Source of the DNA: Chamaelirium japonicum
Taxonomy: Eukaryota; Streptophyta; Magnoliopsida; Liliales; Melanthiaceae
Reading direction: 5' to 3'
DNA length: 64,000 bases
Assembly (NCBI GenBank): GCA_947650365.1
Contig: CANTAL010000129.1
Span: 248,001-312,000, forward strand
Shown here: in pieces, positions 15,401 to 30,575 of the stretch
How positions within the stretch are numbered: position 1 is the stretch's first letter
Layout: each line of letters opens with the position of its first letter
Position numbers and translations under genes: made by a program
Notes under the pieces: model-generated
What the model was told of the DNA's origin: nothing
The model's database searches: none
Seen by the model: only the letters and a program-made list of their open reading frames with translations

Positions 15401-18400
15401 CATTCTCACAAATGTAACCTTTCTAATTCATTTGTACGATCCATTCGAATTCATTCATACGATCCATTCTAATCCATTTGTACGATCCATTCTAATCCAT
15501 TCGTACGATCCATTCTAATTCATTCGCACGAATGTAACCATTCTAATTCATTCGTCCAATCCTTTCTAATTCATTCCTATGATCCATTCTAATTCATTCG
15601 CACGAATGTATCCATTCAAATTTATTTGCACGATCCATTCTAATTCATTCCTATGATCCATTCTAATTAATTCGTACGATCCATTCTAATTCATTCGCTC
15701 GAATGTATCCATTCTAATTCATTCGTACGATCCATTCTAATTCGTTCATACGATCCATTCTAATTCGTTCGTACGATCCATTCTAATTCGTTCGTACGAT
15801 CCATTCTAATCCATTCGTACGATCCATTATAATTCATTCGTACAAATGAATTAGAATGGATCGTATGAATGAATTAGAATGGATCGTACGAATGAATTAG
15901 AATGGATCGTGCGAATGAATTAGAATGAATCGTACGAATGAATCAGAATGGATACATTCGTGCGAATGAATTAGAATTGATCGTACGAATGGATTAGAAT
16001 GGATCGTACGAATGGATTAGAATGGATCGTACGAATGAATTAGAATGGATCGTACAAATGAATTAGAAAGGTTACATTTATGAGAATGAATTAGAATGGA
16101 TCGTACCAATGAATTAGAATGGATACATTCGTGCAAATGAATTAGAGTGGATCGTAGGAATGAATTAGAATGGATAGTACGAATGAATTAGAATGGTTAC
16201 ATTCGTGCAAATAAATTAGAATGGATCGTACGAATGAATTAGAATGGATCATGCGAATGAATTAGAATTGATCATACGAATGAATTAGAATGGCTCATAC
16301 GAATAAATTAGAATGGATCATATGAACGAATTAGAATGGATCATACGAATGAATTAGAATGGATCGTACGAATGGATTAGAATGGATCGTACGAATGAAT
16401 TAGAATGGATCGTGCGAATGAATTAGAATTGATCGTACGAATGAATTAGAATGGATCGTACGAATTAATTAGAATGGATCATATGAAAGAATTAGAATGG
16501 ATCATGCGAATGAATTACAAAGGATCGTACGAATGAATTAGAATGGATATATTCGTGCGAATGAATTAGATTGCATCGTACGAATGAATTTGAATGGATT
16601 GTACGAATGAATTAGAATGGATCGTACGAATGAATTATAATGGATCATGCGAATCAATTAGAATAGATCGTACGAATGAATTAGAATGGATCGTACGAAT
16701 AAATTAGAATGGATCGTGCGAATGAATTAGAAAGGATCGTATGAATGAATTAGAATGGATCCACCGAATGAGTTAGAATGGATCATGCGAATGAATTAGA
16801 ATGGATCGTACGAATGAATTAGAATGGATACATTCGTGCGAATGAATTAGAATGGATCGGACGAATGAATTAGAATTGATCGTGCGAATGAATTAGAATG
16901 GATCATACGATTGAATTTTAATGGATCATACGAATAAATTAGAATGGATACATTTGTGCGATGAATAAGAATGGAGCGTACGAATGAATTAGAATGGAGC
17001 ATACGAATGAACTAGAATGGATACATTCGTGCGAATGAATTAGAATGGATTGCACGAATGAATTAGAATGGTTACATTCGTGCGAATGAATTAGAATGGA
17101 TCGTACGAATGAATTAGAATGGATAGTGCGAATGAATTAGAATGAATCGTACGAATGAATTAGAATAGATCGTTCGAAAAAATAAGAATGGATCATACAA
17201 ATAAATTAGAATAGATATATTCATGCGAATGAATTAGAATGGATCGTACGAATGTATTAGAATGGATCGTGCGAATGAATTAGAATGGATCGTATGAATA
17301 AATTAGAATGGATCGTACGACTGAATTAAAATGGATACATTTGTGTGAATTAGAATTGATCGTGTGAATATATTAGAATTAGTTCGTACGAATGAATTAG
17401 AATGGATCATACGAATGAATTAGAATGAATCATATGAATGCATTAGAATGGATCATACGAATGGATTAGAATGGATCGTACGAATGGATTAGAATGAATC
17501 GTACGAATGGATTACAATGGATCATACAAATGAATTAGAAAGGTTACATTCGTGAGAATGAATTAGAATGGATCGTACGAATGAATTAGAATGGATCATG
17601 CGAATGAATTTGAATGGATCGTACGAATGAATAAGAATGGATCGTACGAATGAATTAGAATGGATACATTCGAGCGAATGAATTAGAATAGATCGTAGGA
17701 ATGAATTAGAATGTATCATACGAATGAATTAGAATGGATCGTGTGAATGAATTAGAATAGATTGTACGAATGAATTAGAATGCATACATTCGTGCAAATG
17801 AATTAGAATGGATCGGACGAATGAATTAGAATGGATCGTACGATTCATTCTAATTTATTCATACGATCCATTCTAATGCATTCGTATGATTCATTCTAAT
17901 TCATTCGCATGATCCATTCTAATTCATTCGTACGATCCATTCTTATTCATTCATACGATCCATTCTAATTCATTTGCACAATCCATTCTAATTCATTCGT
18001 ACGATCCATTCTAATTCATTCGTATGAGCCATTCTAATTCATTCGCACGAATGTATCCATTCTAATTCATTTGCACGATCCATTCTAATTCATTCCTATG
18101 ATATATTCTAATTTATTCGTACGATCCATTCTAATTCATTCGCTCGAATGTATCCATTCTAATTCATTCGTACGATCCCTTCTAATTCATCCGTACGATC
18201 CATTCTAATTCATTCTCACGAATGTAACCTTTTTAATTCATTTGTATGATCCATTCTAATTCATTCGTACGATCCGTTCTAATGCATTCCTACGATCTAT
18301 TCTAATCCATTCGTATGATCCATTCTAATTCATTCGTACGATCCATTCTAATTCATTCGCACAAATGTAACCATTCTAATTCATTCGTATGATTCATTCT

Positions 18401-18850
18401 AATTCATTCGTATGAGCTATTCTAATTCATTCGTAGGATCCATTCTAATGCATTCGTACGATTTATTCTAATTCATTTGCATAAATATATCCATTCTAAT
18501 TCATTCGTACGATCCATTCTAATGCATTCGTACGATTCATTCTAATTCATTTGTACGATCCAGTCTAATTCATTCGTACGATCTATTCTAATTCATTCGT
18601 CCGATCCATTCTAATTCATTCACACGAATGTATCCATTCTAATTCATTCGTACAATCCGTTCTAATTCATTCGCACGATCCATTCTAATTCATTCGTATG
18701 ATCCATTCTAATTCATTCCTACGATCTATTATAATTCATTCGCTTGAATGTATCCATTCTAATTCATTCGTACAATCCATTCTAATTCATTCGCACGATC
18801 TATTCTAAATCATTCGTATGATCCATTCTAATTCATTCGTACGATCCATT
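6480..18850. repeat. Compound satellite segment, copy A of a ~12.4 kb direct duplication
   Basis: Blocks: plus to 6633, minus 6634-7647, plus 7648-7812, minus 7813-8157, plus 8158-8925, minus 8926-9089, plus 9090-9227, minus 9228-11181, plus 11182-11573, minus 11574-11915, plus 11916-11963, minus 11964-12165, plus 12166-15054, minus 15055-15843, plus 15844-17841, minus 17842 onward. All fifteen switches recur in the same order about 15.4-15.9 kb downstream, with the same junction sequences. The left edge is soft: identity is clearly above background from about 6600 and near background before about 6480. The right edge is where the copies part, at about 18840-18870. Confidence 0.88.
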
Positions 18851-21800
18851 CTAAATTATTTGTATGATCCATGAGTATTCACACAAATGTATCCATTCTA
18901 ATTCATTCATACGATCCATTTTAATTCATTCGCACGATCCATTCTAATTCATTCGTACGATCCATTCTAATCCATTCATACGATCCATTCTAATTCAATC
19001 GTACGATCCATTCTAATTCATTCGCACAAATATATCCATTCTAATTCATTCACACGATCCATTCTAATTCATTCGCACGATCCATTCTAATTCATTCGCA
19101 CGAATGTATCAATTATAATGCATTCGTATAATCCATTCTAATTCATTCGTACGATCAGTTCAAATTCATTCGCATGATCCATTCTAATTCATTCGTACGA
19201 TCCATTCTAATTCATTCTCACGAATGTAACCTTTCTAATTCATTTGTATGATCCATTCTAATTCATCCGTACGATCCATTCTAATCCATTCGTACGATCC
19301 ATTCTAATTCATTCTCACAAATGTAACCTTTCTAATTCATTTGTACGATCCATTCTAATTCATTCGTACGATCCATTTTAGTCCATTCGTATGATCCATT
19401 CTAAACCATTCGTACGATCCATTCTAATTCATTCGCACGAATGTAACCATTCTAATTCATTCGTACGATCCATTCTAATTCATTCGCATGAATGTACCTA
19501 TTCTAATTCATTTGCACGATCCATTCTAATTCATTCCTATGATCCATTCTAATTTATTCGTACGATCCATTCTAATTTATTTGCTCGAATGTATCCATTC
19601 TAATTCATTCGTACGTTCCATTCTAATTTGTTCATACAATCCATTCTAATTCGTTCGTACGATCTATTCTAATTCGTTCGTACGATTCATTCTAATTCAT
19701 TCGTACGATCCATTCTAATTCATTCTCACAAATGTAACCTTTCTAATTTTTTTGTACGATCCATTCTAATTCATTCGTACGATCCATTCTAATTCATTCC
19801 TATGATCCATTCTAATCCATTTGTACGATCCATTCTAATTCATTAGCACGAATGTAACCATTCTAATTCATTCGTACGGTCCGTTCTAATTCATTCCTGT
19901 GATCCATTCTAATTCATTCGCACGAATCTATCCATTCTAATTCATTATCACGATCCATTCTAATTCATTCCTATGATCCATTCTAATTCATTCTTACGAT
20001 CCATTCTAATTCATTCGCTCGAATATATCCTTTCTAACTCATTCGTACGATCCATTCTAATTCGTTCATACGATCCATTCTAATTCGTTCGTACGATCTA
20101 TTCTAATTCGTTCGTACGATCCGTTCTAATTCATTCGCACGATCCATTCTAATTCATTTGTACGATCCATTTTAATTCATTCGTACAAATGAATTAGAAT
20201 GGATCGTATGAATGAATAAGAAATGATCGTACGAAAGAATTAGAATGGATATATTTTTGCGAATTAATTAGACTGGATCGTACGAATGAATTAGAATGGA
20301 TCGTACGAATGAATTAGAATGGTTACATTCGTGCGAATGAATTAGAATGGATCGTACGAATGGATTAGACTGGATCGTACGAATGGATTAGAATGGATCG
20401 TACGAATGAATTAGAATGGATCGTACAAATGAATTAGAAAGTTTACATTTGTGAGAATGAATTAGAATCAATCGTACGAATGGATTAGAATGGATCGTAC
20501 GAATGGATTAGAATGGATCGTACGAAGGGATTAGAATGGATCGTACGAATGAATTAGAATGGATCATACAAATCAATTAGAAAGGTTACATTCGTGACAA
20601 TGAATTAGAATGGATCGTACGAATGAATTAGAATGGATCGTACGAATGAATTAGAATGGATACGTTCGAGCGAATGAATTAGAATGGATCGTATGAATGA
20701 ATTAGAATGGATCATGCAAATCAATTAGAATGGATACATTCGTGCGAATGAATTAGAATGGATCATAGGAATGAATTAGAATGGATTGTACGAATGAATT
20801 AGAATGGTTACATTCATGCGAATGAATTAGAATGGATCGTACGAATGGATTAGAATGGATCGTACAAATGGATCAAAATGGATCGTACGAATGAATTAGA
20901 ATGGATCGTACAAATGAATTAGAAAGGTTACATTTGTGAGAATGAATTAGAATGGATCGTACGAATGGATTAGAATGGATCGTACGAATGGATTAGAATG
21001 GATCGTACGAATGGATTAGAATGGATCGTACAAATGAATTAGAATGGATCATACAAATAAATTAGAAAGATTACATTCGTGAGAATGAATTGGAATGCAA
21101 ATGAATTAGAATGGATACATTTGTGCGAATGAAATAGAATGGATGGTAGGAATGAATTAGAATAGATCGTACGAATGAATTAGAATGGATCGTACGAATG
21201 AATTAGAATGGATACATTCGAGCGAATGAATTAGAATGGATCGTACGAATGAATTAGAATGGATCATTGGAATGAATTAGAATGGATCGTGCAAATGAAT
21301 TAGAATGGATACATTCGTGCGAATGAATTAGAATGGATCGTAGGAATGAATTAGAATGGATCGTACAAATGAATTAGAATGGATCGTATGAATGGATTAG
21401 AATGAATCGTACGAATGAATTAGAATGGATCATACAAATGAATTAGAAAGGTTACATTCGTGAGAATGAATTAGAATGGATCGTGCGAATGAATTAGAAT
21501 CGATCGTACGAATGAATTAGAATGGATCGTACGAATGAATTTGATCGTACGAATGAATTAGAATGGATCATACAATTTAATTATAATGGATCGTACAAAT
21601 GAATTAGAATGGATCATGCAAATGAATTAGAAAGGTTACATTCATGAGAATGAATTAGAATGGATCGTACGAATGAATTAGAATGGATCGTACGAATGAA
21701 TTAGAATGTATCATACGAATGAATTAGAATGGATCGAACGAATGAATTAGAATGGAATGGATCGTATGAATGAATTAGAATGGATACATTCGAGCGAATG

Positions 21801-22067
21801 AATTAGAATGGATCATACGAATGAATTAGAATGGATCGTGCGAATGGATTAGAATAGATCGTACGAATGGATTAGAACACATTGTATGAATGAATTAGAA
21901 TAGATACATCTGTACGAATGAATTAGAATGGATCGTACGAATGAAGTAGAAAAGATCATACGAATTAATTAGAATGGATCATACGAATGAATTAGAATGG
22001 ATCGTGCGAATTAATTAGAATGGATTGTACGAATGAATTAGAATGGATACATTCATGCGAATAAATT
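18851..22067. repeat. Satellite between the two copies of the large duplication
   Basis: Minus block to about 20185, then a plus block from 20186. The junction at 20186 has the form TTCGTACAAATGAATTAG, the same as the junctions at 15844 and 31587, so this junction class is present three times. The segment is otherwise ordinary 23/28-bp satellite and is not part of the A/B correspondence. Confidence 0.8.
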
Positions 22068-25000
22068 AGAATAGATCGTAGGAATGAATTAGAATGGATC
22101 ATACGAATGAATTAGAATGGATCGTGCGAATGAATTAGATTAGATTGTACGAATGAATTAGAATGGATACATTCGTGCGAATGAATTAGAATGGATCGGA
22201 CGAATGAATTAGAACGGATCGTACGATTCATTCTAATTCATTCGTACGATCCATTCTAATGCATTCGTACGATTCATTCTAATTCATTCGCACGATCCAT
22301 TCTAATTAATTCGTACGATCCATTCTAATTTATTCGTATGATCCATTCTTATTTATTCGTACGATCCATTCTAATTCATTCGCACAATCCATTCTAATTC
22401 ATTCGTACGATCCATTCTAATTTATTCGTATGATCCATTCTAACTCATTCGGTGGATACATTCTAATTCATTCGTACGATCCATTCTAATTCATTCGCAC
22501 GATCCATTCTAATTTATTTATACGATCCATTCTAATTTATTCGTATGATCTATTCTAATTCATTCGCACGAATGTAACCATGCTAATTCATTCGTACGAT
22601 TCATTCTAATTCATTCGTATAAGCTATTCTAATTCATTCGTACGATCCATTCAAATTCATTCGTACGATCCATTGTAATTCATTCATACAATCCATTCAG
22701 ATTCATTCGCACAAATGTATCCATTCAAATTCATTCGTACGATCCATTCTAATTAATTCGCACGATCAATTCTAATTCAGTCGTATGAATGTATCTATTT
22801 TAATTCATTTGTACGATCCATTCTAACTCATTCGTACGATCTAATTCATTCGTACGATCCATTCTAATTCATTCGTACGATCGATTCTAATTCATTCGTA
22901 CGATCCGTTCTAATTCATTCGTACGATCCATTCTAATTCATTCGTATGATCCATTCTAATTTATTCGTTCAAATATATCCATTCTAATTCATTCGTACGA
23001 TCCATTCTAATTCATTCGCATGATCTATTCTAATTCATTCGCACGAATGTATCCATTCTAATTCATTTGCACGATCCATTCTAATTCATTCGTACGATCC
23101 ATTCTAATTCATTCGTACGATCCATTCTAATTCATTCGTATGATCCATTCTAATTCATTCATATGATCTATTCTAATTCATTCACACAATCCATTCTAAT
23201 TCATTCGCACGAAAGTATCCATTCTAATTCATTCGTGCGATGAATAAGAATGGATCGTGCAAATGAATTAGAATGGATCATAGGAATGAATTAGAATGGA
23301 TCGTGCAAATGAATTAGAATGGATACATTTGTGCGAATGAATTAGAATGGATCGTAGGAATGAATTAGAATGGATCGTACGAATGAATTAGAATGGTTAC
23401 ATTCTAATTCATTCGTACGCTCCATTCTTATTCATCGCACAAATGTATCCATTCTAATTCATTTGTACGATCCATTCTAATTCATTCGTACGATCCATTC
23501 TAATTCATTCCTATGATCCATTCTAATTCATTTGTACAATCCATTCTAATTCATTCGCTCGAATGTATCCATTCTAATTCATTCGTACGATCTATTCAAA
23601 TTCGTTCATACGATCCATTCTAATTCGTTCGCACGATCCATTCTAATTCATTCGTACGATCTATTCTAATTCATTCGCATGATCCATTCTAATTCATTCC
23701 TATGATCCATTTTAATTCATTTGCACGATCCATTCTTATTCATCGCACGAATGAATTAGAACGGATACATTCGTGCGAATGAATTAGAATGGATTGTGTG
23801 AATGAATTAGAATAGATCATACGAATGAATTAGAATGGATCATATGAATGAATTAGAATGGATCGTACGAATGAATTAGAATGGATCGTACGAATGAATT
23901 AGAATGGATCGTGCAAATGAATTAGAATGGATCATAGGAATGAATTAGAAGGGATCATAGGAATGAATTAGAATTGATCATAGGAATGAATTAGAATGGA
24001 TCGTACGAATGAATTATAATGGATCATGCGAATGAAATAGAATGAATCGTACGAATGGATTAGAATGGATCGTACGAATGGATTAGAACGCATTGTACGA
24101 ATGAATTAGAATAGATACATTTGTTCGAATGAATTAGATTGCATCGTACGAAATAATTTGAATGGATTGTATGAATGAATTAGAATGGATCGTACGAATG
24201 AATTAGAATGGATCATGCGAATGAATTAGAATAGATCGTACGAATGAACTAGAATGGATCGTGCGAACGAATTAGAATGGATCGTATGAACGAATTAGAA
24301 TGGATAGTATGAATGAATTAGAATTGATACATTCGAGCGAATGAATCAGAATGGATCGTACGAATGAACTAGAATGGATCATAGGAATGAATTAGAATGG
24401 ATGGTGCAAATGAATTAGAATGGATCATAGGAATGAATTAGAATGGATCGTGCAAATGAATTAGAATGGATCATAGGAATGAATTAGAATGGATCATAGG
24501 AATGAATTAGAATATTTCCATTCTAATTCATTCGTACGATCCATTCTAATTCGTTCATACGATCCATTCTAATTCATTCGTACGATCTATTCTAATTCAT
24601 TCACACAATCCATTCTAATTCATTCGCACGAATGTATCCATTCTAATTCATTCGTGCGATGAATAAGAATGGATCGTGCAAATGAATTAGAATGGATCAT
24701 AGAAATGAATTAGAATGGATCGTGCAAATGAATTAGAATGGATACATTCGTGCGAATGAATTAGAATGGATCTTCGGAATGAATTAGAATAGATCGTACG
24801 AATGAATTAGAATGGTTACATTCTAATTCATTCGTACACTCCATTCTTATTCATCGCACAAATGTATCCATTCTAATTTATTTGTACGATCCATTCTAAT
24901 TCATTCATACGATCCATTCTAATTCATTCCTATGATCCATTCTAATTCATTCATACGATCCTTTCTAATTCATTCGCTCGAATGTATACATTCTAATTCA

Positions 25001-28000
25001 TTCGTACGATCCATTCTAATTCATTCACATGATCCATTTTAATTTATTCGTACGATCCATTCTAATTCATTCGTACAATCCATTCAAATTCATTTGTACG
25101 ATGCAATCTAATTCATTCGCACAAATGTATCTATTCTAATTCATTCACATGATCCATTTTAATTCATTCGCACGATCCATTCTAATCCATTCGTACGATT
25201 CATTCTAATTCATTCGCATGATCCATTCTAATTCATTCGTACGATCCATTCTAATCCATTCGTATGATCAATTCTAATTCATTCGCACGATCCATTCTAA
25301 TTTATTCTCACGAATGTAACCTTTCTAATTCATTTGTATGATCCATTCTAATTCATTCGTACGATCCATTCTTATCCATTCGTACGATCCATTCTAATCC
25401 ATTCGTACGATCCATTCTAATCCATTCGTACGATCCATTCTAAAACATTCGTACGATCCATTCTAAATCATTCGCACGAATGTAACCATTCTAATTCATT
25501 CATACGATCCATTCTAATTCATTCGCACAATCCATTCTAATTCATTCGTACGATCCATTCTAATCCATTCGTACGATCCATTCTAATTCATTCGTACGAT
25601 CCATTCTAATTCATTGTCACAAATGTAACCATTCTAATTCATTTGTACGATCCATTCTAATCCATTCGTACGATCCATTCTATTCCATTCGTACGATCCC
25701 TTCTAATTCATTCGCACGAATGTAACCATTCTAATTCATTCGTACGATCCATTCTAATTCATTCCAACGATCCATTCTAATTCATTCGCACGAATGTATC
25801 CATTCTAATTCATTCTTATGATCCATTCTAATTCATTCGTACGATCCATTCTAATTCATTCACTCGTATGTATACATTCTAATTCATACGTACGATCCAT
25901 TCTAATTCGTTCATACGATCCATTCTAATTCGTTCGTACGATCCATTCTAATTCGTTCGTACGATCCATTCTAATCATTCGTAAGATCCATTCTAATTCA
26001 TTCGCACGATCCATTCTAATTCATTCGCACAAATGTATCCATTCTAATTCATTCGTACGATCCATTCTAATTCATTCGTACGATCCATTCTAATTCATTC
26101 GCACAAATGTAACCTTTCTAATTCATTTGTATGATCCATTCTAATTCATTCATACGATCCATTCTAATCCATTCGTACGATCCATTCTAATCCATTCGTA
26201 AGATCCATTCTAATCCATTCGTATGATCCATTTTAATTCATTCGCACAATCCATTATAATTCATTTGCACGATCCATTCTAATTCATTCGTATGATCCAT
26301 TCTATTTCATTCGTATGATCCATTCTAATTCATTTGTACGATTTATTCTAATTCATTCGGTGGATCCATTCTAATTCATTCATACGATCCATTCTAATTC
26401 ATTCACACGATCTATTCTAATTTATTCGTACGATCCATTCTAATTCATTCGTACGATCTATTCTAATTCATTCGCATGATCCATTCTAATTCATTCGTAC
26501 GATCCATTCTTATTCATTCATACGATCCATTCTAATTCATTCGCACGATCCATTCTAATTCATTCACACAATCCATTCTAATTCATTCATACGATCCATT
26601 CTAATTCATTTGTACGAATGAATTAGAATGGATCGTACGAATGAATCGTACGAATGAATTAGAATGGATCGTACGAACGAATTAGAATGGATCGTATGAA
26701 AGAATTAGAACGGATCGTACGAATGAATTAGATTGGATACATTCGTGCGTATGAATTAGAATGGATCATACGAATTAATTAGACTGGATCGTACGAATAA
26801 ATTAGAATGGATACATTCGTGCGAATGAATTAGAATGGATTGTGCGAATGAATTAGAACGGATTGTGCGAATGAACTAGAATGGATCGTGCGAATGAATT
26901 AGAATGGACCGTACGAATGAATTAGAATGGATCATAGGAATGAATTAGAATGGATCATGCAATCGAATTAGAATGGATCGTACGAATGAATTAGAATGGA
27001 TCGTACGATCCATTCTAATTCATTCTCACAAATGTATCCATTCAAATTCATTCGTATGATCCATTCTAATTCATTCGCACGATCCATTCTAATTCATTCG
27101 CACGAATATATCCATTCTAATTCATTCGTAAGATCCATTCTAATTCGTTCGTACGATCCATTCTAATTCATTTGTACGATCCATTTTAATTCATTCGCAT
27201 GATCCATTCTAATTCATTCGTACAATGCGTTCTAATTCATTCGCTCGAATGTATCCATTCTAAATCATTCGCACGAATGAATTAGAATGGATCGGACGAA
27301 TGAATACGAATGGATCGTACGATTCATTCTAATTCATTCGTACGATCTATTCTAGTGCATTCGTACGATTCATTCTAATTCATTCGCACGATCCATTCTA
27401 ATTCATTCGTACGATCCATTCTTATTCATTCATACGATCCATTCAAATTCATTCGCACAATCCATTCTAATTCATTCGTACGATCCATTCTAATTCATTC
27501 GTATGATCCATTCTAACTCATTTTAGAATGGATCGTACGAACGAATTAGAATGGATCGTATGAACGAATTAGAATGGATCGTACGAATGAATTAGAATGG
27601 ATACATTCGAGCGAATGAATTAGAATGGATCGTACGAATGAAATAGAATGGATCGTACGAATGGATTAGAATGGATCGTACGAATGAATTAGAATGGATC
27701 GAACGAATGAATTAGAATGGATACATTCGAGCGAATGAATTAGAATAGATCGTAGGAATGAATTAGAATGGATCGTGCGAATGAATTATAAAGGATCGTA
27801 CGAATGAATTAGAATGGATATATTCGTGCGAATGAATTAGAATGGATCGTACGAATGGATTAGAATGGATCGTACGAATGGATTAGAATGGATCGTACGA
27901 ATGAATTAGAATGGATCATACAAATGAATTAGAAAGGTTACATTCGTGAGAATGAATTAGAATGGATCGTACGAATGAATTAGAATAGATCATGCGAATG

Positions 28001-29929
28001 AATTTGAATGGATCGTACGAATGAATTAGAATGGATCGAACGAATGAATTAGAATGCATACATTCGAGCGAATGAATTAGAATAGATCGTAGGAATGAAT
28101 TAGAATGGATCATACGAATGAATTAGAATGGATCGTGCGAACGAATTAGAATGGATTGTACGAATGAATTAGAATGGATACATTTGGGCGAATGAATTAG
28201 AATGGATCGTACGAATGAATTAGAATGGATCGTGCGAATGAAATAGAATAGATCGTAGGAATGAATTAGAATGGATCATACGAATGAATTAGAATGGATC
28301 GTACGAACGAATTAGAATGGATCGTACGAACGAATTAGAATGGATCATACGAATGAATTAGAATGGATCGTACGAATGAATTAGAATGGATACATTCGTG
28401 CGAATGAATTAGAATGTATCGTACGAATGAATTAGACTGCATCGTACGAATAAATTAGAATGGATACATTCATACGAATGAATTAGAATGGATCGTACGA
28501 ATGGATTAGAATGGATCGTACGAATGGATTAGAATGGATCGTACGAATGGATTAGAATGGAACGTACGAATAAATTAGAATGGATCATACAAATGAATTA
28601 GAAAGGTTACATTCGTGAGAATGAATTAGAATAGATCGTACGAATGAATTAGAATGGATCATGCGAATGAATTTGAATGGATTGTAGGAATGAATTAGAA
28701 TGGATCGAACGAATGAATTAAATGGATACATTCATGCAAATGAATTAGAATGGATCGTACGAATGAATTAGAATAGATCACACGAATGAATTAGAATGGA
28801 TCGTACGAATGGATTTCAATGGATCGTACGAATGGATTAGAACGCATTGTACGAATGAATTAGAATAGATACATTTGTACGAATGAATTAGAATGGATCG
28901 TACGAATGGATTAGAATGGATCGTGCAAATGAATTAGATTGGATACATTCGTGCGAATGAATTAGAATGGATCGTAGAAATGAATTAGAATGGATCGTAC
29001 TAATGAATAAGAATGGATCATGCAAATGAATTTGAATGGATCGTACGAATGAATTAGAATGGATCGAACGAATGAATTAGAATGGATCGTGCGAATGAAT
29101 TAGAATGGATACATTCGTGCGAATGAATTAGAATGGATTGTACAAATGAATTAGAATGGATCGTACGAATGAATTAGAATGGATCGTAGGAATGAATTAG
29201 AATGGATCGTACGAATGAATTAGAATGGTTACATTCGTGCAAATGAATTAGAATGGATCGTACGAATGGATTAGAATGGATCGTACGAATGGATTAGAAT
29301 GGATTGTATGAATGAATTAGAACGGATCAAACAAATGAATTAGAAAGGTTACATTTGTGACAATGAATTAGAATAGATCATACGAATGAATTGGAATGGA
29401 TCGTACGAATGAATTAGAATGGATCGTACAAATGAATTAGAAAGGTTACATTTGTGGGAATGAATTAGAATGGATCGTACGAATGAATTAGAATGGATCG
29501 TACGAATGGATTAGAATGGATCGTACGAATGAATTAGAATAGATCGTACGAATGCACTAGAATGGATACATTCGTGCGAATGAATTATAATTGATCGTAC
29601 GAATGAATTAGAATGGATCGTGCGAATGAATTAGAATGGATCGTACGAATGAATTAGAATGGATCGTGCGAATGAATTAGAATGGATCGTACGAATGAAT
29701 TAGAATGGATACATTTGTGCGAATGAATTAGAATGGATCGTATGAGTGAATTAGAATGGATCGTATGAATGAATTAGAATGGATCGTACAAATGAATTAG
29801 AATGGATACATTTGTACGACGAATAAGAATGGAGCGTACGAATGAATTAGAATGGAGCGTACGAATGAACTAGAATGGATACATTCGTGCGAATGAATTA
29901 GATTGGATCATATGAAAGAATTAGAATGG

Positions 29930-30575
29930 ATCGTGCGAATGAATTAGAAAGGATCGTACGAATGAATTAGAATGGATATATTCGTGCGAATGAATTAGAA
30001 TGGATCGTACGAATGAATTAGACTAGATCGTACGAATAGATTAGAATGGATACATTCATGCAAATGAAATATAATGGATCGTACGAATGAATTAGAATGG
30101 ATCATACGAATGAATTAGAATGGATCATACGAATGAATTAGAATGGATCGTACGAATGAATTAGAATAGATCATATGAATGAATTAGAATGGTTACATTC
30201 GTGCGAATGAATTAGAATGGATCATACAAATGGATTAGAATGGATCGTACGAATGGATTAGAATGGATCGTGCGAATAAATTAGAAAGGATCGTACGAAT
30301 GAATTAGAATGGATCGTGCGAATGAATTAGAATGGATCGTACGAATGAATTAGACTAGATCGTACGAATAAATTAGAATGGATACATTCATGCAAATGAA
30401 ATATAATGGATCGTACGAATGAATTAGAATGGATCATACGAATGAATTAGAATGGATCGTACGAATGAATTAGAATAGATCATATGAATGAATTAGAATG
30501 GTTACATTCGTGCGAATGAATTAGAATGGATCATACAAATGGATTAGAATGGATCGTACGAATGGATTAGAATGG
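29930..30575 (+). repeat. Tandem duplication of ~310-335 bp inside copy B
   Basis: Rare variants recur in order at a spacing of about 332-337 bp: ATTAGACTAGATCG, CATGCAAATGAAATATAATGG, then ATCATATG and GGTTACATTCGTGCG. The second unit lacks one 23-bp monomer. Copy A has only one such unit (about 14500-14850), which accounts for most of the offset jump between the copies and dates this duplication after the large one, if B is the derived state. Confidence 0.82.
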